From Oopsacas minuta (Eukaryota; Porifera; Hexactinellida; Lyssacinosida; Leucopsacidae), in assembly GCA_024704765.1 (NCBI GenBank), contig JAKMXF010000317.1:310160-374159 (forward strand): a stretch of DNA of 64,000 nt, written 5' to 3'. A program made the translations under genes and the position numbers. Below the pieces are notes generated by a model. That model was not told where the DNA came from and did no database searches. It saw only the letters and a program-made list of their open reading frames with translations. This document shows positions 21,970 to 34,234 of this stretch, in pieces; within the stretch, counting starts at the first letter, position 1, and each line of letters begins with the position of its first letter.

Positions 21970-23359
21970 ATGTAGATATTCAATTGGTATTCTTCTGGTG
22001 AAAGCGAACAGATTTTGACAGTCCGTTGGTGCTCGAATTAATAAGGTTCCAGTTTATATACATAATTCCAAACGATATGAAGAGAAATGTTGGATTTTGT
22101 AGACATAACATATAAAGAAGCAAGGCAATCCCGATAATTGCCACGTCTCCCCAACTTCCAACGGGCCTGATTACTAATCAAACTTAACAACTACGAAAAG
22201 GACAAATAAGCATTGTAGATAGAAATGGCACAAGTGGCACAACATGGCCAAGTCGCCACCTGTGTGTAGGGAAAAGTCTACCAAGGTTGTTGTGTGGCCG
22301 CTATAACACAATAACTTATAGATGTTGTGAAAAGTTGGGAATAATTTTGATTGTAAAAGGTCACATGTTTATCCTGAAGGTGTATACAACTATACATTCC
22401 CTATCCTCCTATGGGATCAGCAACTCGTGGGGTCACTAAGGGTAGAGGCACTAAGCCAGTGGCGTATACGAGGAGGATTTTGGTGTTCAAACATCCCCTA
22501 TGACTGGTTTCTAAAAGGGATTTGTTGTTATGAACAATTCGATTTCCTTAATAAGTGCAGAGCTTTTGGAATCATATTTACAGAATGCTATCCACTTTTC
22601 ACAATTATTTTTTCAACGAGTTTCCAGACGATATCCAAGAAGACTTTAGATGACTAATGTATAACCAGACTAAATTTGTATTTAGTAAACAGGGCATATA
22701 CAGTGGAGTGAGCTTGCTTGCAAGTCAGGTATTGCATGAGAAAAACTTGCTAATAGAGCAACACAATCAATTTGATAAATACTATTTTTGTATGTGTAAC
22801 ATGTATATACGTGTATGTGATGATATAATACGTATAAGGATATTGTAGTACACTTACGAGAAACAGTGCCGGATTTAGGTATGTGGGGGCCTTGTTCGAG
22901 GGAAATTCCCAGGGCTCACTGAAGCCAATTCAAAGCCGTCACAGTTCGCCCACCTGTCCCCATTCCTCAAATTAGAATGCTTGTGTTTATTGTGTATTCA
23001 AATTTTTCACAAGTAAAATCCAACCCTATAAGTAGTACCACTCTAAATGTGGGGCCCTGTTCGACCGCACACTCCTAAATCCGGACTGACGAGAAAGCTT
23101 TCTACATAATTCAAAAGCAACTACAATTGAAGAATGGAAATTAGCTTTACTACAATACTACAGAATAATCTCATTATAGCAAGTACTTATTCTTCTTGCT
23201 CAGAAACGAACTAAGTGTTCCCATCAAGAATTCTCATACCAGTTGGTCTGTGTGCATTTCTCGCCTTTTCTCCTGAACCTGAATGCAGTAACACAGGTTT
23301 AGATCACATCGTTGGCGGGATGCGAAATTATGAAATGTAGCCTCTGCGTTGGAGTACCT
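21970..23359. other. Gene-free stretch with transposon ends
   Basis: GGCACAAGTGGCAC near 22228 resembles the centre of the foldback arms at 3540-3730. CAGTGGCGTATACGAGGAGG at about 22459 looks like a hAT end without an identified partner. GGGGCC-rich fragments at 22880-23090 are probably another element. No gene is supported. Confidence 0.4.
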
Positions 23360-23743
23360 TTACGTATTTCTGGTTCTTTCGTTTAGGGCAAAGGTGTACT
23401 GACTGGTCTTCCAATTCTGTAAGAGATGATGTACAGGTTTTATATCTATTTCCAAAGAACCAACGCTTTCGAGGGCGTCCCATGTGTTTACCAATTTGGA
23501 AGTGGTCTTGAGAAGTGTTAGGAGACATTCCAAAAGAGGTGAGTGATTGTGAAATCCACTAACTACTGTCTCAGAGGTAGATTCATTTTGAGATGGATAT
23601 CGAGGTAAGGTAGTATCCAGAGGAGGTACAGGAGGCGATGAAATATAGGAGATATCATCTGAATCTGAAAATGAGTCTGAGAAATCTCCCTGCTCATTGA
23701 GGACATGTTCTTCATAACTTGAACTTGATTCATTTGACGTCAT
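23360..23743 (-). CDS. Hypothetical acidic/Ser-rich protein or first exon, 127 aa
   Basis: Frame from ATG 23743 (MTSNESSSSYEE). Residues 10-60 are Ser/Asp/Glu/Pro-rich (SFSDSDDISYISSPPVPP) and probably disordered. Residues 65-120 are more ordered (LLECLLTLLKTTSKLVNTW). No family is recognised. Composition looks coding, but it may continue by splicing further left, so the stop at 23360 is not certain to be the true end. Confidence 0.4.
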   Translation of the reverse strand: MTSNESSSSYEEHVLNEQGDFSDSFSDSDDISYISSPPVPPLDTTLPRYPSQNESTSETVVSGFHNHSPLLECLLTLLKTTSKLVNTWDALESVGSLEIDIKPVHHLLQNWKTSQYTFALNERTRNT

Positions 23744-24109
23744 CTGAGACAACTAAAATTATCTAATGTAACTGAAAGAAAATAAGATATAATTATCACT
23801 AATACATATTTTAGGTAATATCTTGCCAAAAAATTCAATATTAGCAACTTCGAGAAATTACTAAAATATTCACAATTTCCTTATGTCCTCCGAGGTCTTA
23901 TAGGATAGTGTTGTTTCATATTTTTACTGTAATCAGGGTATAGCTTATCAGTTGCCTAAGATGTAGTCTCAGACAATTTATGAAAGCTATCAAGTGCTAT
24001 TTCATGTAGCCTCTATGTTATCTAAAATGACCTAGAAGCGTAAACAATGAACTAAAATTAGTGAATAGAAAGTTGACTATTACAAAACTACTGGAAAAAT
24101 GTTTAGAGC

Positions 24110-24322
24110 CATAGCCCATAGCCAGGGGCGTAGCAGGGTACAGCATATGCGGCCAAAGTACTACGTACTAGTAACGCAAGTGGTTTCAAATTATGGAATA
24201 GTATAGAATTGGAAAGAGTTTATGAATGAAGAAATATATTGTCGCCTTGAGAAATCAAATTATAAAATCATCACTCTCATGCATTGTATGTTTGGGGGAG
24301 GGGGTGCATGCATAAGGGAACC
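24110..24322. repeat. Dispersed repeat starting with a hAT-like end, copy 1
   Basis: Contains CAGGGGCGTAGCAGGGTACA from 24123 and ends in a GGGGGAGGGGG / GCATGCATAAGG segment. It is about 90 percent alike to 34027-34234, and the similarity begins 13 bp before the hAT-like terminus, so the two copies share flank as well as element. Confidence 0.75.
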
Positions 24323-24335
24323 CTAGGTCACCGCA

Positions 24336-26349
24336 GTGAACTACATAATATAAGGACTGGAAACAGCAATAAAAAACTGGACCATGGATGAACTACAAGT
24401 ACATTCGTTTTGCTATTTATTATTAGTTATGAACTTTAAACGATAAGCACCTATTTTAATCGGAAATCGGCTCTGAAATTGGACCAGGGATGAGAGAAGT
24501 CATTTAAATAAAATATTATTAATAACCCATAACATCTAAACCATAATTGGATTATATCATTAATTTATTTTATTCAATGAATACAGGTACTGTTTTGGAA
24601 TATTCTATTCTGTATTTTACCGGGAACTTTTCCCGTGATTGGAATTCCACGATTTTTCGTCTTTATACATTTCCTCCTTCTTCGTTTTACCTTTTTCTTT
24701 TATTTACATGTATTTTAGACACTTCTTAATGCCTAATACATGTTCTGTATTTGGGTGCAAGACTAATTACAGAGGTCACCCCACTGGCACTGTTTTCAGT
24801 TTACCGATAGGATCTAAATACTTGAAAGAGAAATGGATTAGACCTCTTCATAGGGATCTAGCCGAAGACCTTCCAGAGGATAAATATTCATTTGCATACA
24901 CCATTTTAGGGAGGAAGATCTTATCCGCGTTGACCTGGCACTCCAAGCTGATGGTAGCTACTCCGAAATACCACGCATTAGACCAATTTATCGTCCGAAC
25001 GCAGTGCCTGTTATTTTCCAAGCAGGCCCATCATATTTGAATACAACTGGTCAAATAGCAAAGCGTTTAAATCTTGAATCTAAGGAAGAGGAAAACTTTG
25101 CTAAAGCTCTTCACGATAGCATTATACAAGATCAACAAGATTCATTACGGTTCGGTTTGGGGAATCTTGAGGATCTTAAAATTAAGGTGCCAGAGTTACA
25201 CCTTAACCAAGATTGGGCGATCTGGTACCCCTCTAGTAATACCTTAGAGATCATACACCTTGAATTCGCCAATCAGCCTCTACATATTCTATCTACCTTA
25301 TCAATTCATTCAGATTTAACAGTTTCAGCAGTTGTTGCCAACACCAAGTTCCTTTGAGTCTCAGTAGATTAACAGATATACGACAAATCGAAATCTTAAT
25401 TGGTGATATTCTAAACTACACTAATCCTGAATTATTTGAATCCAGTTTGTTCTAGAAAATATTCTCACAAATATATCTTGCGATAAGTATGCTGAATTGT
25501 TACATGATCTAAATTCTATTGACCTCGACCTTCATGTTCTCCAATCAATTGTATTTATTGGTGGTTACGCTGTATACGCTAATCTTAAAACTGCCACTTG
25601 CCATCGTTGTAGTCAGCACCTAACTGAGAACCAAGATATTGAGATCACAGACACTATTAAATATGACCTTATAAGGTACATTGATTGTAGTTCTCTGAAA
25701 TGGCCTTCAGAAATAGTAATTGAATCAATTGTTGTATTATAGAAAATATTTATCAAGATTGATGAGAATGAAACTCTTAGGAAACACTTCTATTCCTCGC
25801 CATCAAGATGGGTATTAATTCAGCTGACTGAAAATTTGTTGGTTGATAATTTTAGCCAGCATTGGAGAGATAATTGTAAGGGCTGTGGTACTTCTGGTTG
25901 GACTATCCTTAGGAAGATCCTTAGTGTATGTACTAATTGCATACTAGCTAATAAAGTTCGCAATGTCAACTCTGAAATCACATCTAGTAAGAATGATTGA
26001 AGAAATTTAGATCTAGTTAGAAGATATATTAGTTCCTGCTACTAAATCACTTAACAGTTTTGTAATGATTTTGTTTTCCTATTCCTTTATTATATTCCTG
26101 TTGTTTTAGACCTATTATTATGTTATTATTTCAGTTATAAGTCATGATATGCTATGATAATAACATACTTTATTTAAATGACTTCTATTTCATCCCTGGT
26201 CCAATTTCAGAGTCGATTTCCAATTAAAATAGATATACTTATCGTTTAAAGTTCATAAATAATAATAAATAGCAAAAACGAATGCACTTATAGTTCATCC
26301 ATGGTCCAGTTTTTATTGCTGTTTCCAGTCCTTATATTACGTAGTTCAC
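24336..26349 (+). mobile_element. P-like (THAP) transposon, internally deleted, ~190-bp TIRs
   Basis: Left end 24336-24520 and right end about 26165-26349 are inverted copies with few mismatches, beginning GTGAACTAC and containing GGACTGGAAACAGCAATAAA near the tip. Coding remnants of a THAP-domain transposase lie between them. An 8-bp target duplication was sought and not found. Confidence 0.8.
24729..25997 (+). pseudogene. THAP-domain transposase remnant, catalytic core missing
   Basis: From ATG 24729, residues 1-80 form a THAP zinc finger (MPNTCSVFGCKTNYRG, FSLP, KEKWIRPLHRD), the DNA-binding domain of P-element transposases. After a frame change near 25000 the segment VIFQAGPSYLNTTGQIAKR continues to 25357. 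A C-terminal part with VFIGGYAVYANLK and CHRCSQHL (25497-25740) resembles the P/THAP9 C-terminal region, with further Cys-containing sequence to about 25997. The product is much too short for a full P-type transposase (usually 750-900 residues), and the RNase H-like core is not visible. It is an internally deleted, frame-broken copy. THAP identity is firm; assignment to superfamily P follows from THAP plus TIRs. Confidence 0.75.
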
Positions 26350-27324
26350 GATCCATCTTATTAATATAGGTAAAGCAAAAGTCTATCGGAAAAGTAATCC
26401 AAAACATTTGTATTATGCAGTTATGAGAAATAGTTTAAGATTCAAACTTCCGTGACAATAGAAAGGTAATTAATGTGGTAGCAATTATTGCTTATTATCC
26501 AGGACTTATTGATTGTTTACAGCCACCATAAATCCTCATTTAGAACTTGTTGCTCGCCAGATTTAATTTGTGCCACCCCCAGATTTCAAAGCCACACGAC
26601 GCCACTACCCAGCTGGATAGTTATACCCAACTAGAAATTTATAGATCAGCTACTAGGCATGCCTCTTGCTAAACCCGTGAAAACACCTTGTCTCATGTCC
26701 TGTTCCCCTTTGGTAATTCCTTCGCCCGACCCCCTAAGGGAAAATCCTGGCGACGTCCCTGACGCGGCCCCTGCAGGTTGCCAAACGTTTTCTTTATAAG
26801 GAACTGCCCAGTCTGAGATTAGATATTTCAAGGTTATTAAAGTCAACTTCTTCAAATTTCTGTCTGTGGTAAGTTTCAGTCATTTTAAGTATGAATAAAT
26901 TACATTTTGGGTTTCAACCTTGATATTTACAAACATACTGATAGATTAATCGCGTTTTAATGATTACGAGCCTTTGGCTCGTCGCTTCGCGATGAACTCG
27001 GCGCATTGCGCCTCGAGGTATCCATTATTGTCCAAATTGCCGCCCCCTTTGAGTAGCATAGATATATTTAGAACAATGGAATTCACAAATATACGTATAT
27101 GGCATATGTATTATTGAAATATTTTCTAACCTTTGTAGCGTTGAGAGCAAGTATCTACGTCTCTTCTTAGATTTTGCTAATTTGTTTGTACTTTCAATAG
27201 CTCATGGTATAGATTTCATCAAATTATATGTATATAGATATTATAATCTCTCAGTAATTAATATAATTATAACTATTCTATAGTCACTATTATTCAATTC
27301 AACAAAAGATAAATTTCTACACAA
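26350..27324. other. Gene-free stretch with hAT end and Helitron-like element
   Basis: A hAT-like end (GGCGTCGTGTGGC on the minus strand, about 26590-26605) and the Helitron-like hairpin cluster from 26964 are the only recognisable items. About 80 bp separate the last repeat from the NHL-B1 start. Confidence 0.45.
26964..27190 (-). mobile_element. Helitron-like element with 3' hairpin cluster, copy A
   Basis: The minus-strand 3' end GTAA is followed by T. Inside lie consecutive short hairpins at 26968-27020: GAGCC-TTT-GGCTC, TCGC-TTC-GCGA and GGCGC-ATT-GCGCC (plus-strand reading), the last bounded by ACTC and TCGAG. The 5' end is not defined. The hairpin cluster is nearly identical to the one at 48357-48413. 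Confidence 0.55.
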
Positions 27325-28571
27325 ATGGCTACTGCAGAAGTTGATTTGAGTTTCATAACTCAGATAAAAGGGAGTAGAAAGAAGATTAGAGACTGCTTGA
27401 AGAAGTCGCATGAAGCTCTCAGACTCAGAGAGAGTACCCTCCTCTCTCGTATTGATCAAATAGAGAAAGATTATAACAACAAAACTCAAGAGATGAATTC
27501 ATTGGTCGAAGCTTTGAACAAAGAAATGGTGCAAGCTACAGAGACTCTCTCCGCTAATAAACTTGCTGAAGCTCACAAACAAATTAATGAACAAACAGCT
27601 GAGACAGGCAGTAGCATTGAGTTTGAATGGGACAATCAATTCGAGACTGACATAGAACAGCTAGGGAGTATTAAGCTTAACACTCAGACTAAAATATCTC
27701 CCACCCACTCCTTCCTTCCTCAAGTGAAGCCTGTTGTACCTGACTACAAGGCTAAACAGCTGCCTATTGCTTGCGGCTGTAAGAATGATATACACAAGAA
27801 AGTTCCAGGAGAACTGAACGGTCCCAGAGGTATAGCAGTTCTTAACCAAACTGGAGACATATACATAGCGGATTATTGCAACCATCGTGTACAAGTATTT
27901 AGCAGTAACGGAGACTATCTCTTCATGTTCAGTGAGAAGATGAACAAACCTATAGGTATCTGTATATCTCAGAATAAAGTGTTTGTTACACAATATCATG
28001 GTCATTGCATTAATAAGTACGAGCTAGAAGGGAACTAATCAAGAGTGTTGGTAGTTATGGGAATGGAAAAGTTCAGTTCTACTATCCACACGGAGTAGAT
28101 GTCTCTGATAGAAATAATAATGTGTATGTATGTGATAGTTATAATAACAGAATTCAAATCTTAACTCAAGAACTCAAGTTCCATTCTATACTAGGAATAG
28201 GCATGTTCAAGTATCCACGTGACGTTAAGGTTAGAAGAGACAGAGTATTGGTGCTAGATAAGAGTGATCCGTGTATGTTTGTGTTCAATCCAGATCACGA
28301 TCTAATCAACAGACTGATAACTCGAGGTGATGGCAAACAAACAAACAAGCCTTTACGTTTCGACATAGACAGAGACTATAACATCATTATGAGTGACTAC
28401 TGTAGTCACTGTGTGTACGTATTCAATCAGGAGGGAGAACAGATACACAAGTTTGGGAAGAAAGGTCAGGGTATCGGGGAGTTCTATTACCCATTTGGAA
28501 TAGCACTAGACAACACAGGACACATTATAGTTGTGTGTCAGAAGAATATTAATTGTCTACAATTCTTTTGA
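27325..28571 (+). pseudogene. Coiled-coil/NHL-repeat gene, subfamily B, 1-nt frameshift
   Basis: From ATG 27325 the frame matches the intact paralogue at 60210-61478 for 237 residues. It covers the N-terminal coiled coil and the first NHL repeats (GELNGPRGIAVL, IYIADYCNHRVQVF). A missing A in GGGAACTA at 28031-28037 (paralogue GGGAAACTA) creates TAA at 28036-28038. The remaining NHL repeats continue in the next frame to 28571. The copy also lacks 8 residues in the coiled coil. Otherwise it is uninterrupted, so it was disabled recently or the single base is an assembly error; if that base is restored by reads, it becomes an ordinary gene. Confidence 0.85.
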
Positions 28572-29602
28572 ACTTATCTTGCATTTAATTATTCATTCAT
28601 AGCTAATATTTTCTTTATACAATTTGTATAGCTTTTATTCTTATTCTATTTCCTTATACCCTTTTACAACTATCTTCTTATTCAGAGTTTCCCTGTCACG
28701 TCAAATATTTCTGGGCTTAATGTGGTTCGGCTGGGCCACTTATAGTCGCCAGAGCCTGTCTCCCACGTCCCTCTTTAGCTAGCCAAATTTGTTCTCCCAG
28801 ACCAGATTTAGCTTAAATCGGTCTGCGTAAATGTGTTGCTAAGTGTGCAAGGGGAAACAGGGTTTCCTAGGGAATGATGTTTCCCTAAACATCATTCACT
28901 AGTAAATAATGATCGGGGAACAGGATTACCTCTGACACTGGTACCCAAAAGTAACTTTGGGAAAAGGTAATATTACATAATTTATAAATATTAAAGACAC
29001 TCGGGGATTTTATAGTTACGCTTAGTAATTGTGAACATAAGTGACATTTTCAAATGGCTAACTAATCTATTTTAATCTCATAAATCTAAATAATATCTAA
29101 AATAAACAGAACTACGTATATATATTGATTATGTAATCAAACTGGAAGGAATTTATTTGTGGTCAAATACAAACAATAATGATAAATTCGATGGTTGCTG
29201 TAAAAGCATTCATATAATTGAATATATTCAGTAGCAATGCAAAGGGTGTGAAATATGATTAATCATATGATAAATCATTTTGATATAGATTGTAAAATGT
29301 CTAAATTGAATTCTACATGCTTGATTACCCCTTACTAGCAGTTAACTCATGTATGATGGCGTTTCTTGATTTCTGACAGGTTAGTTGCATTTTTTTGCAG
29401 ATTTCGAATTTTACTACCAAATTATTTACTTTTTATACTATTTCTATATAAATGTATGGAATTATATATGGATTGGAAGTTTTGGCCTGTACTAGAATAT
29501 ACTCATACTCTCTAGAAAAATCTCAGAATATTCTACGCTACTCATTCAAATAGTTTTCGCACGCAAGTGTAACAAAATTTGAGTTGTTTGTGCAATTATC
29601 CA
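28572..29602. other. Gene-free stretch with dispersed repeat
   Basis: Positions about 28825-28950 (GGGAAACAGGGTTTCCTAGG, TTTCCCTAAACATCATTCA) recur at 63010-63130, each time downstream of an NHL-B gene. The rest is AT-rich with nothing recognised. Confidence 0.5.
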
Positions 29603-29890
29603 TTACGAGCTTCGCTTGCTCACGCTGTGCGGCTTGCGAACATTTTGTGTTCGCATGGGACTCGGCACTTCGTGCCTCGAAATGGCAGAGTATAAATTTG
29701 CAAAATGAATTAATTAATATATATTTCCACTATTTGTTGACTTTATATTCATAAAAACAACAAAATTTACATATAATAGACTTGAAAATGCGAAATTCAG
29801 ATTCAGCGTACTTTGTTACCCCATTGTAGCTGTTAAGTACAAGTCTCTACGTATATTTTGAGATTTCAACTATTGTATTACATTGAAAGA
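29603..29890 (-). mobile_element. Helitron-like element with 3' hairpin cluster, copy B
   Basis: Minus-strand 3' end GTAA (29603-29606) next to T. The cluster at 29605-29685 contains TGCGAACA-TTTTG-TGTTCGCA and GGCAC-TTC-GTGCC bounded by ACTC and TCGAA. The AT-rich body TATTCATAAAAACAACA and TCAGATTCAG is shared with copies at 44000-44463 and 47977-48413. Confidence 0.6.
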
Positions 29891-30101
29891 TTAGTACAAA
29901 ACCAGAAACTCAGGTTTTCTGTTGGATTATAGATGCGTAGTTATTTGTCAGCCGCTTTAATCGATTCAACCAATAGTAATATTCAATAATATCATAAAGA
30001 AAATAGAATAACAAATGGCTGACGTGTATACAAAGTAGGAGGAAGCCATGGAAAGTGGGGTGGCTATGCCCTGAGTGTATATATTATAGATAATTGATAT
30101 A

Positions 30102-31042
30102 CTACTTAGTCATGAAGGAGGAAAAAGTTTTGGTGTAGACCTTCTTGAACGATTTTCTCAGCATCAGGATTGTACCATCTGGAAAAGTCAATAGTAACTC
30201 AGGAAGCAGACCACGCCTCGACAATATATTCTGCATAACGAATAGAAAACTAGGTATATGATCTTCATAACTTCCAATCGAATTACAATATTTGTCCTCA
30301 AGCGAGGTAATATTGGGAAATTTCGGAAAAGTATCTTTGCATAAAATATAATCGATCACTTTTCGAATCCAAGAATCGTGAACAATAGCAGACCAGCCTA
30401 AAATGCTCCAATTCACGAATGTGAGAGGTATTATTATAATTGTGAAACATATCAAGCGTTTTTCAAGATTACTCAACTTCACTTTTTGCCTAAAATGTTT
30501 GCGAAAACCAAGTGTTCTGTAATGCACAAGTAACAGGGTTAAAATTCCCATTGTAAACCCCATAGCGCCAGAAAGAAGTTCTAATATGGCATACGCTTGT
30601 AAGAAAACTTGATCGACTTCAGTATCAACAGAAATAAACTGTCTTTTATAAATAAAATATACCATTTGAGGCTGTTCGATCAATGTAAGGATTGGTATTA
30701 TTCCTGAAAATATACAACAAATGACTATTTCCACTAACACGATTGTTATTTTAGTTTTTTTGCTGCTTCCTTTCATTAATCGTATTGGAAAGATGATAAC
30801 AAGCATAATATTAAACAGACAAATGAACAGCATCGGTAAATTGAAAAGTACAACCGTTGTGAGCAATATAATATACGCCAAACCTCTACCTTTATATAGT
30901 ATAGACACCTGTAGAATATTCAAGTCATCACGACCATTTGCGAAAAAGTATTTGGGTGGAAGAAAATCAGATAAAGTTAGAGATAAAGCAAGGCAAGTGA
31001 TGGAGCATACCAATAAGAAAATGCAACCTGACCAATTGAAAT
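30102..31042 (-). CDS. Multipass membrane protein, last exon (receptor-like?)
   Basis: Open frame ending at 30102. It is probably an exon beginning at 31042 after AATTAAGCAG, because no good ATG opens it and an in-frame TAA lies just inside the putative intron. About 310 residues with hydrophobic segments near residues 5-25, 55-85, 98-120, 143-175, 198-222 and 265-290. A basic loop, RKHFRQKVKLSNLEKRL, precedes the fifth segment, and a Cys/Asn-containing extracellular-like loop precedes the last. This resembles the end of a seven-pass receptor; Frizzled-type TM6 has a similar EK-L-R start, but similarity is too weak to name the class. Upstream exons were not identified. Confidence 0.55.
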
Positions 31043-32440
31043 CTGCTTAATTCTCTTGACTACAGTAGATTCCGGTTTCTGTTTAGGACGTAGGTTCTGA
31101 CTTGGATTTAAGACTTTTATCGAATAACTTCAAGCCCTTTCAAAACATATTGATTTTCTCCGCTTACAACGACGTACCGTGTATAACGAAATAAAACCTG
31201 ATTCCAGAGTACTTTGTTTTAACTTTTAACCAAAGTTGAATTTAATATAATTTGAATTTTGATATTTGAATTCACATCTATGGAAGAATAATACAATTTA
31301 GACTCTGTAATTAAGAATATTACAGGACCCGCGATACCAGTTCGGTTACTCCGGTGTAACCGGATAACTTTCTGATGCAATGAATACTGACTTACTCTAA
31401 AATATCACTTTGGATAATGAGAGAAATTTTAACGATTCTTGGTATCCTTATTGACCAATTGTATAATAAGACATATTCCAAAATATCTATTGACGCTGTA
31501 AGCATGCTAGCAGACTAATTGTTAATGAACACTTACCAGTGCTTGCCAAATCTGATGGTTTGATGGCCATAGTCACCAGACTTTTTCCTGAAACCAATAA
31601 AAATCATGTAATTTGGCATTGTTATACGAGGTGGTAGCTATGTTAGCCACCACGGAATTTCAATAATTTCGAGCGCTGCGACTTACATACACAGATGTAA
31701 AAATTATGAGCTATCTAGTGATACATTTTGACCCTAATCGAAAAAATAGATGTCACAATCATTGTTAAGACTATGTATATACATTTTAGATCTCTTCCTT
31801 TACTCATAATTGCAAACTATCCCAAATTCAGGCGGGAATCCATGTTCGGAAAGTGTTGAGGCTATTGTCCCACCAAAATTTGCAAAGAACCTTACTCGTC
31901 CCGCCTTTTTGTAGACCTGTCTAATGCAAATATGCTACATACCACGAGTAACAGCTATTTTCTGAATAACTATTCATAGAAGTTTTAAGCTGGAAATTTT
32001 CTTTGAAACAAGAATTAAGACAAAAATGAAACAAATAATGATTTGTAAAAATCTATAAATAGAATATGTGAATATAGAATTAATCATAAATTAGTTTCAA
32101 TTTCGTTTGATTTGGAATTATAATTATTTGGTATTATTCATGTATCAAATAATATCAAACTCAGTCAGGGGTAATAACCACGAATTCAGTATACATATTA
32201 ATTCTGTACAAATTTGAGTTTCAAGGTAGACACTTTGTGTTACTCATGATGATGAACTGACACTTCTAAGTGCGGGCCAATTGACAAACACTCAGATAAA
32301 TCCCAGAGTCAAATACGTATGTAGTAATGTCAAAGCTTAGCCAGCACAGAACTGTTAGTATCAGCCTGCACCATGAGTAAGGGTACCAATCATTCGAAAA
32401 TTGCATGGAAAATGGAAAAAACATGTGTAATATGTTATTA
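31043..32440. other. Gene-free stretch
   Basis: No coding segment, RNA gene or clear transposon end recognised. It may contain 5' exons of the membrane protein at 30102-31042 that are too short to see. Confidence 0.4.
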
Positions 32441-34026
32441 GTTAATGAAAAGAAGTATAAAAATAATAAATATTTGTATAAACTACAAAATGAGAAATAA
32501 GAAAATGAAAATGAGTTATATACTAATTGGATAAAGCAAGATTATAGGAAATACACTCAAAGTAAGGAAAATGTTAATATTTCTGGAAACAGCCTTTACC
32601 TTCAATGCCATGATTCACACATATAATATTATCTGAGTTATCTAATACAATACCGCATAAGTAAGAGAGATGTCCTCTACCCAGAATATGCTTCATCACT
32701 CCTTGAGGTGAGAAGATACGGATATCGTTAGTAGTACTGCCTGTGATTAAGAAGTTCCCCTTCTTATCAATCGTGAAGAAGACAGCTGTTGTCATTTGCT
32801 GTTCCTGTCCAGTTAGCTGTATAATATTCTGGAGAGTATAGTCTCTGTTGTAGCAGTGGATGGAGTTGTTGTCTTGAGATAGGATGTAGATTCTGTCAGA
32901 GAATACAGTAATGTCTTTTGGAAGTTTGAGTTCTCCGGAGCCGAACTTTTTAATGAAGTTAAGATTCGAATCAAATATTTGAATTCTTTGCATACTACAA
33001 TCACAGACATATATTAACCCAGCTTCATGACACAATCCTGTGATATTAGTAAATCGTCCTTCTGTATTGCCTCTTGAGCCTGTTTCCTTTAGGAATTGTC
33101 CTCCTAGACTAAACTTCACAAGAGACTCTTTAGCTTGATCAGTAACGAATACTTCCTCTTTTGACAGACATATTGAGTATGGCTCCTTCAAGTGGTCAGT
33201 CCCAAAAGAACGTAAATACTTTCCTTCAGTATTCAACACCTGAATACGACTGTTGCTATAATCACAAATATACAATTCATTACAAGCTCCATCTACTGCT
33301 ATTCCTGTGGGATTATTCAACTCTCCATTTCCTCTACCCCACTCACAAACTCTAAGAATAGGGTTTTCCCTCCTGATGTATTCAGGAATGATTTCAAACA
33401 AATCAAATTTCATCAATGGTTTCACGAATTTCATCAGAGTAACAACGGAACTCAATAAACTCCAAGTTATCCACTTTTACCTTTTCAGCTATTCTCAGTT
33501 CGATGTCTCTATCTAGTGTTTGTTTCATTATGTCTAGTGATCCTCCTACCAAGTTGCTAGTCAATGTGGCTAGATTTTGATCTTTGCATATTCTCAACTG
33601 TTCTATTGCTTCGTCCAATTCTACATTCTTGTCGTGTCCTTCCTTCATTTTAGCGAGTCTAGACAGAAGACTATTTCTGTGATCTGACAGATATTGGTAA
33701 AGTTCATCAAAAGTTCTTATTATTTCCATTTTCAGAGCTTCTAGCTTTTGATCGACATTGAAAACTGCAGCCATTTCTATTCTAGAAATTCAAAAATATT
33801 TGTGTAGTTAAGATCAAGAATATTTTGAGAGTTAGGCGCATGTCACACGCCAATTTTGGCGAATAATAATAACAATCATAAAGGTCAATTGAAATGTATT
33901 ATTGTTTATAAGATTAATCAGTTGAATTCATTAATATTGTAAAATTATTCAAAAGGTAAACCGTGTATAATTAAAGGGAGGAAGCTTGATAAATGATATG
34001 TAGGTCGAGTTCTAATACTACTGGTA
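32440..34026. repeat. Segmental duplication, copy 2 (NHL subfamily A)
   Basis: Matches 16670-18480. Its right border (about 34026, after TACTACTGGTA) coincides with the start of the dispersed repeat at 34027-34234. Confidence 0.85.
32574..33774 (-). pseudogene. Coiled-coil/NHL-repeat gene, subfamily A, 1-nt frameshift
   Basis: Near-identical to the gene at 16803-18002. ATG 33774 opens the coiled coil (LEALKMEIIRTFDELYQYL). One inserted base at about 33403-33412 turns GAAATAGATTTG into GAAATTTGATTTG, giving TGA after RETIDEI. The NHL propeller then continues in the next frame to the normal end (GRFQKY-type tail, here GCFQKY). No other interruption is present. Substitutions relative to the other copy are scattered. 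Confidence 0.88.
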
Positions 34027-34234
34027 ATAGCCCATAGCCAGGGGCGTAGCAGGGTACAGCATATGCGGCCAAAGTACTACGTACTAGTAACGCAAGTGGT
34101 CTCAAATTGTGGAATAGTATAGAATTGGAAAGAGTTTATGAATGAAGAAATATTGTAGCCTTGAGAAATCAAATTATAAAATAGTCAATTTCATGCATTG
34201 TATGTTTGGGGGAGGGGGAGGGTGCATGCATAAG
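34027..34234. repeat. Dispersed repeat starting with a hAT-like end, copy 2
   Basis: Partner of 24110-24322, in the same orientation, with CAGGGGCGTAGCAGGGTACA from 34039. It abuts the NHL-A duplication directly. Confidence 0.75.

Noticed and set aside
24336-26349. 8-bp target duplication for the THAP element
   Set aside because: The candidate GTGAACTA / TAGTTCAC is inverted and so belongs to the TIR, not to a duplication.
30102-31042. Frizzled or Smoothened receptor identity
   Set aside because: Only a weak resemblance around one helix; no cysteine-rich domain, no KTxxxW-type motif.
30721-31050. 109-codon plus-strand frame
   Set aside because: Antisense shadow of the membrane-protein exon at 30102-31042.
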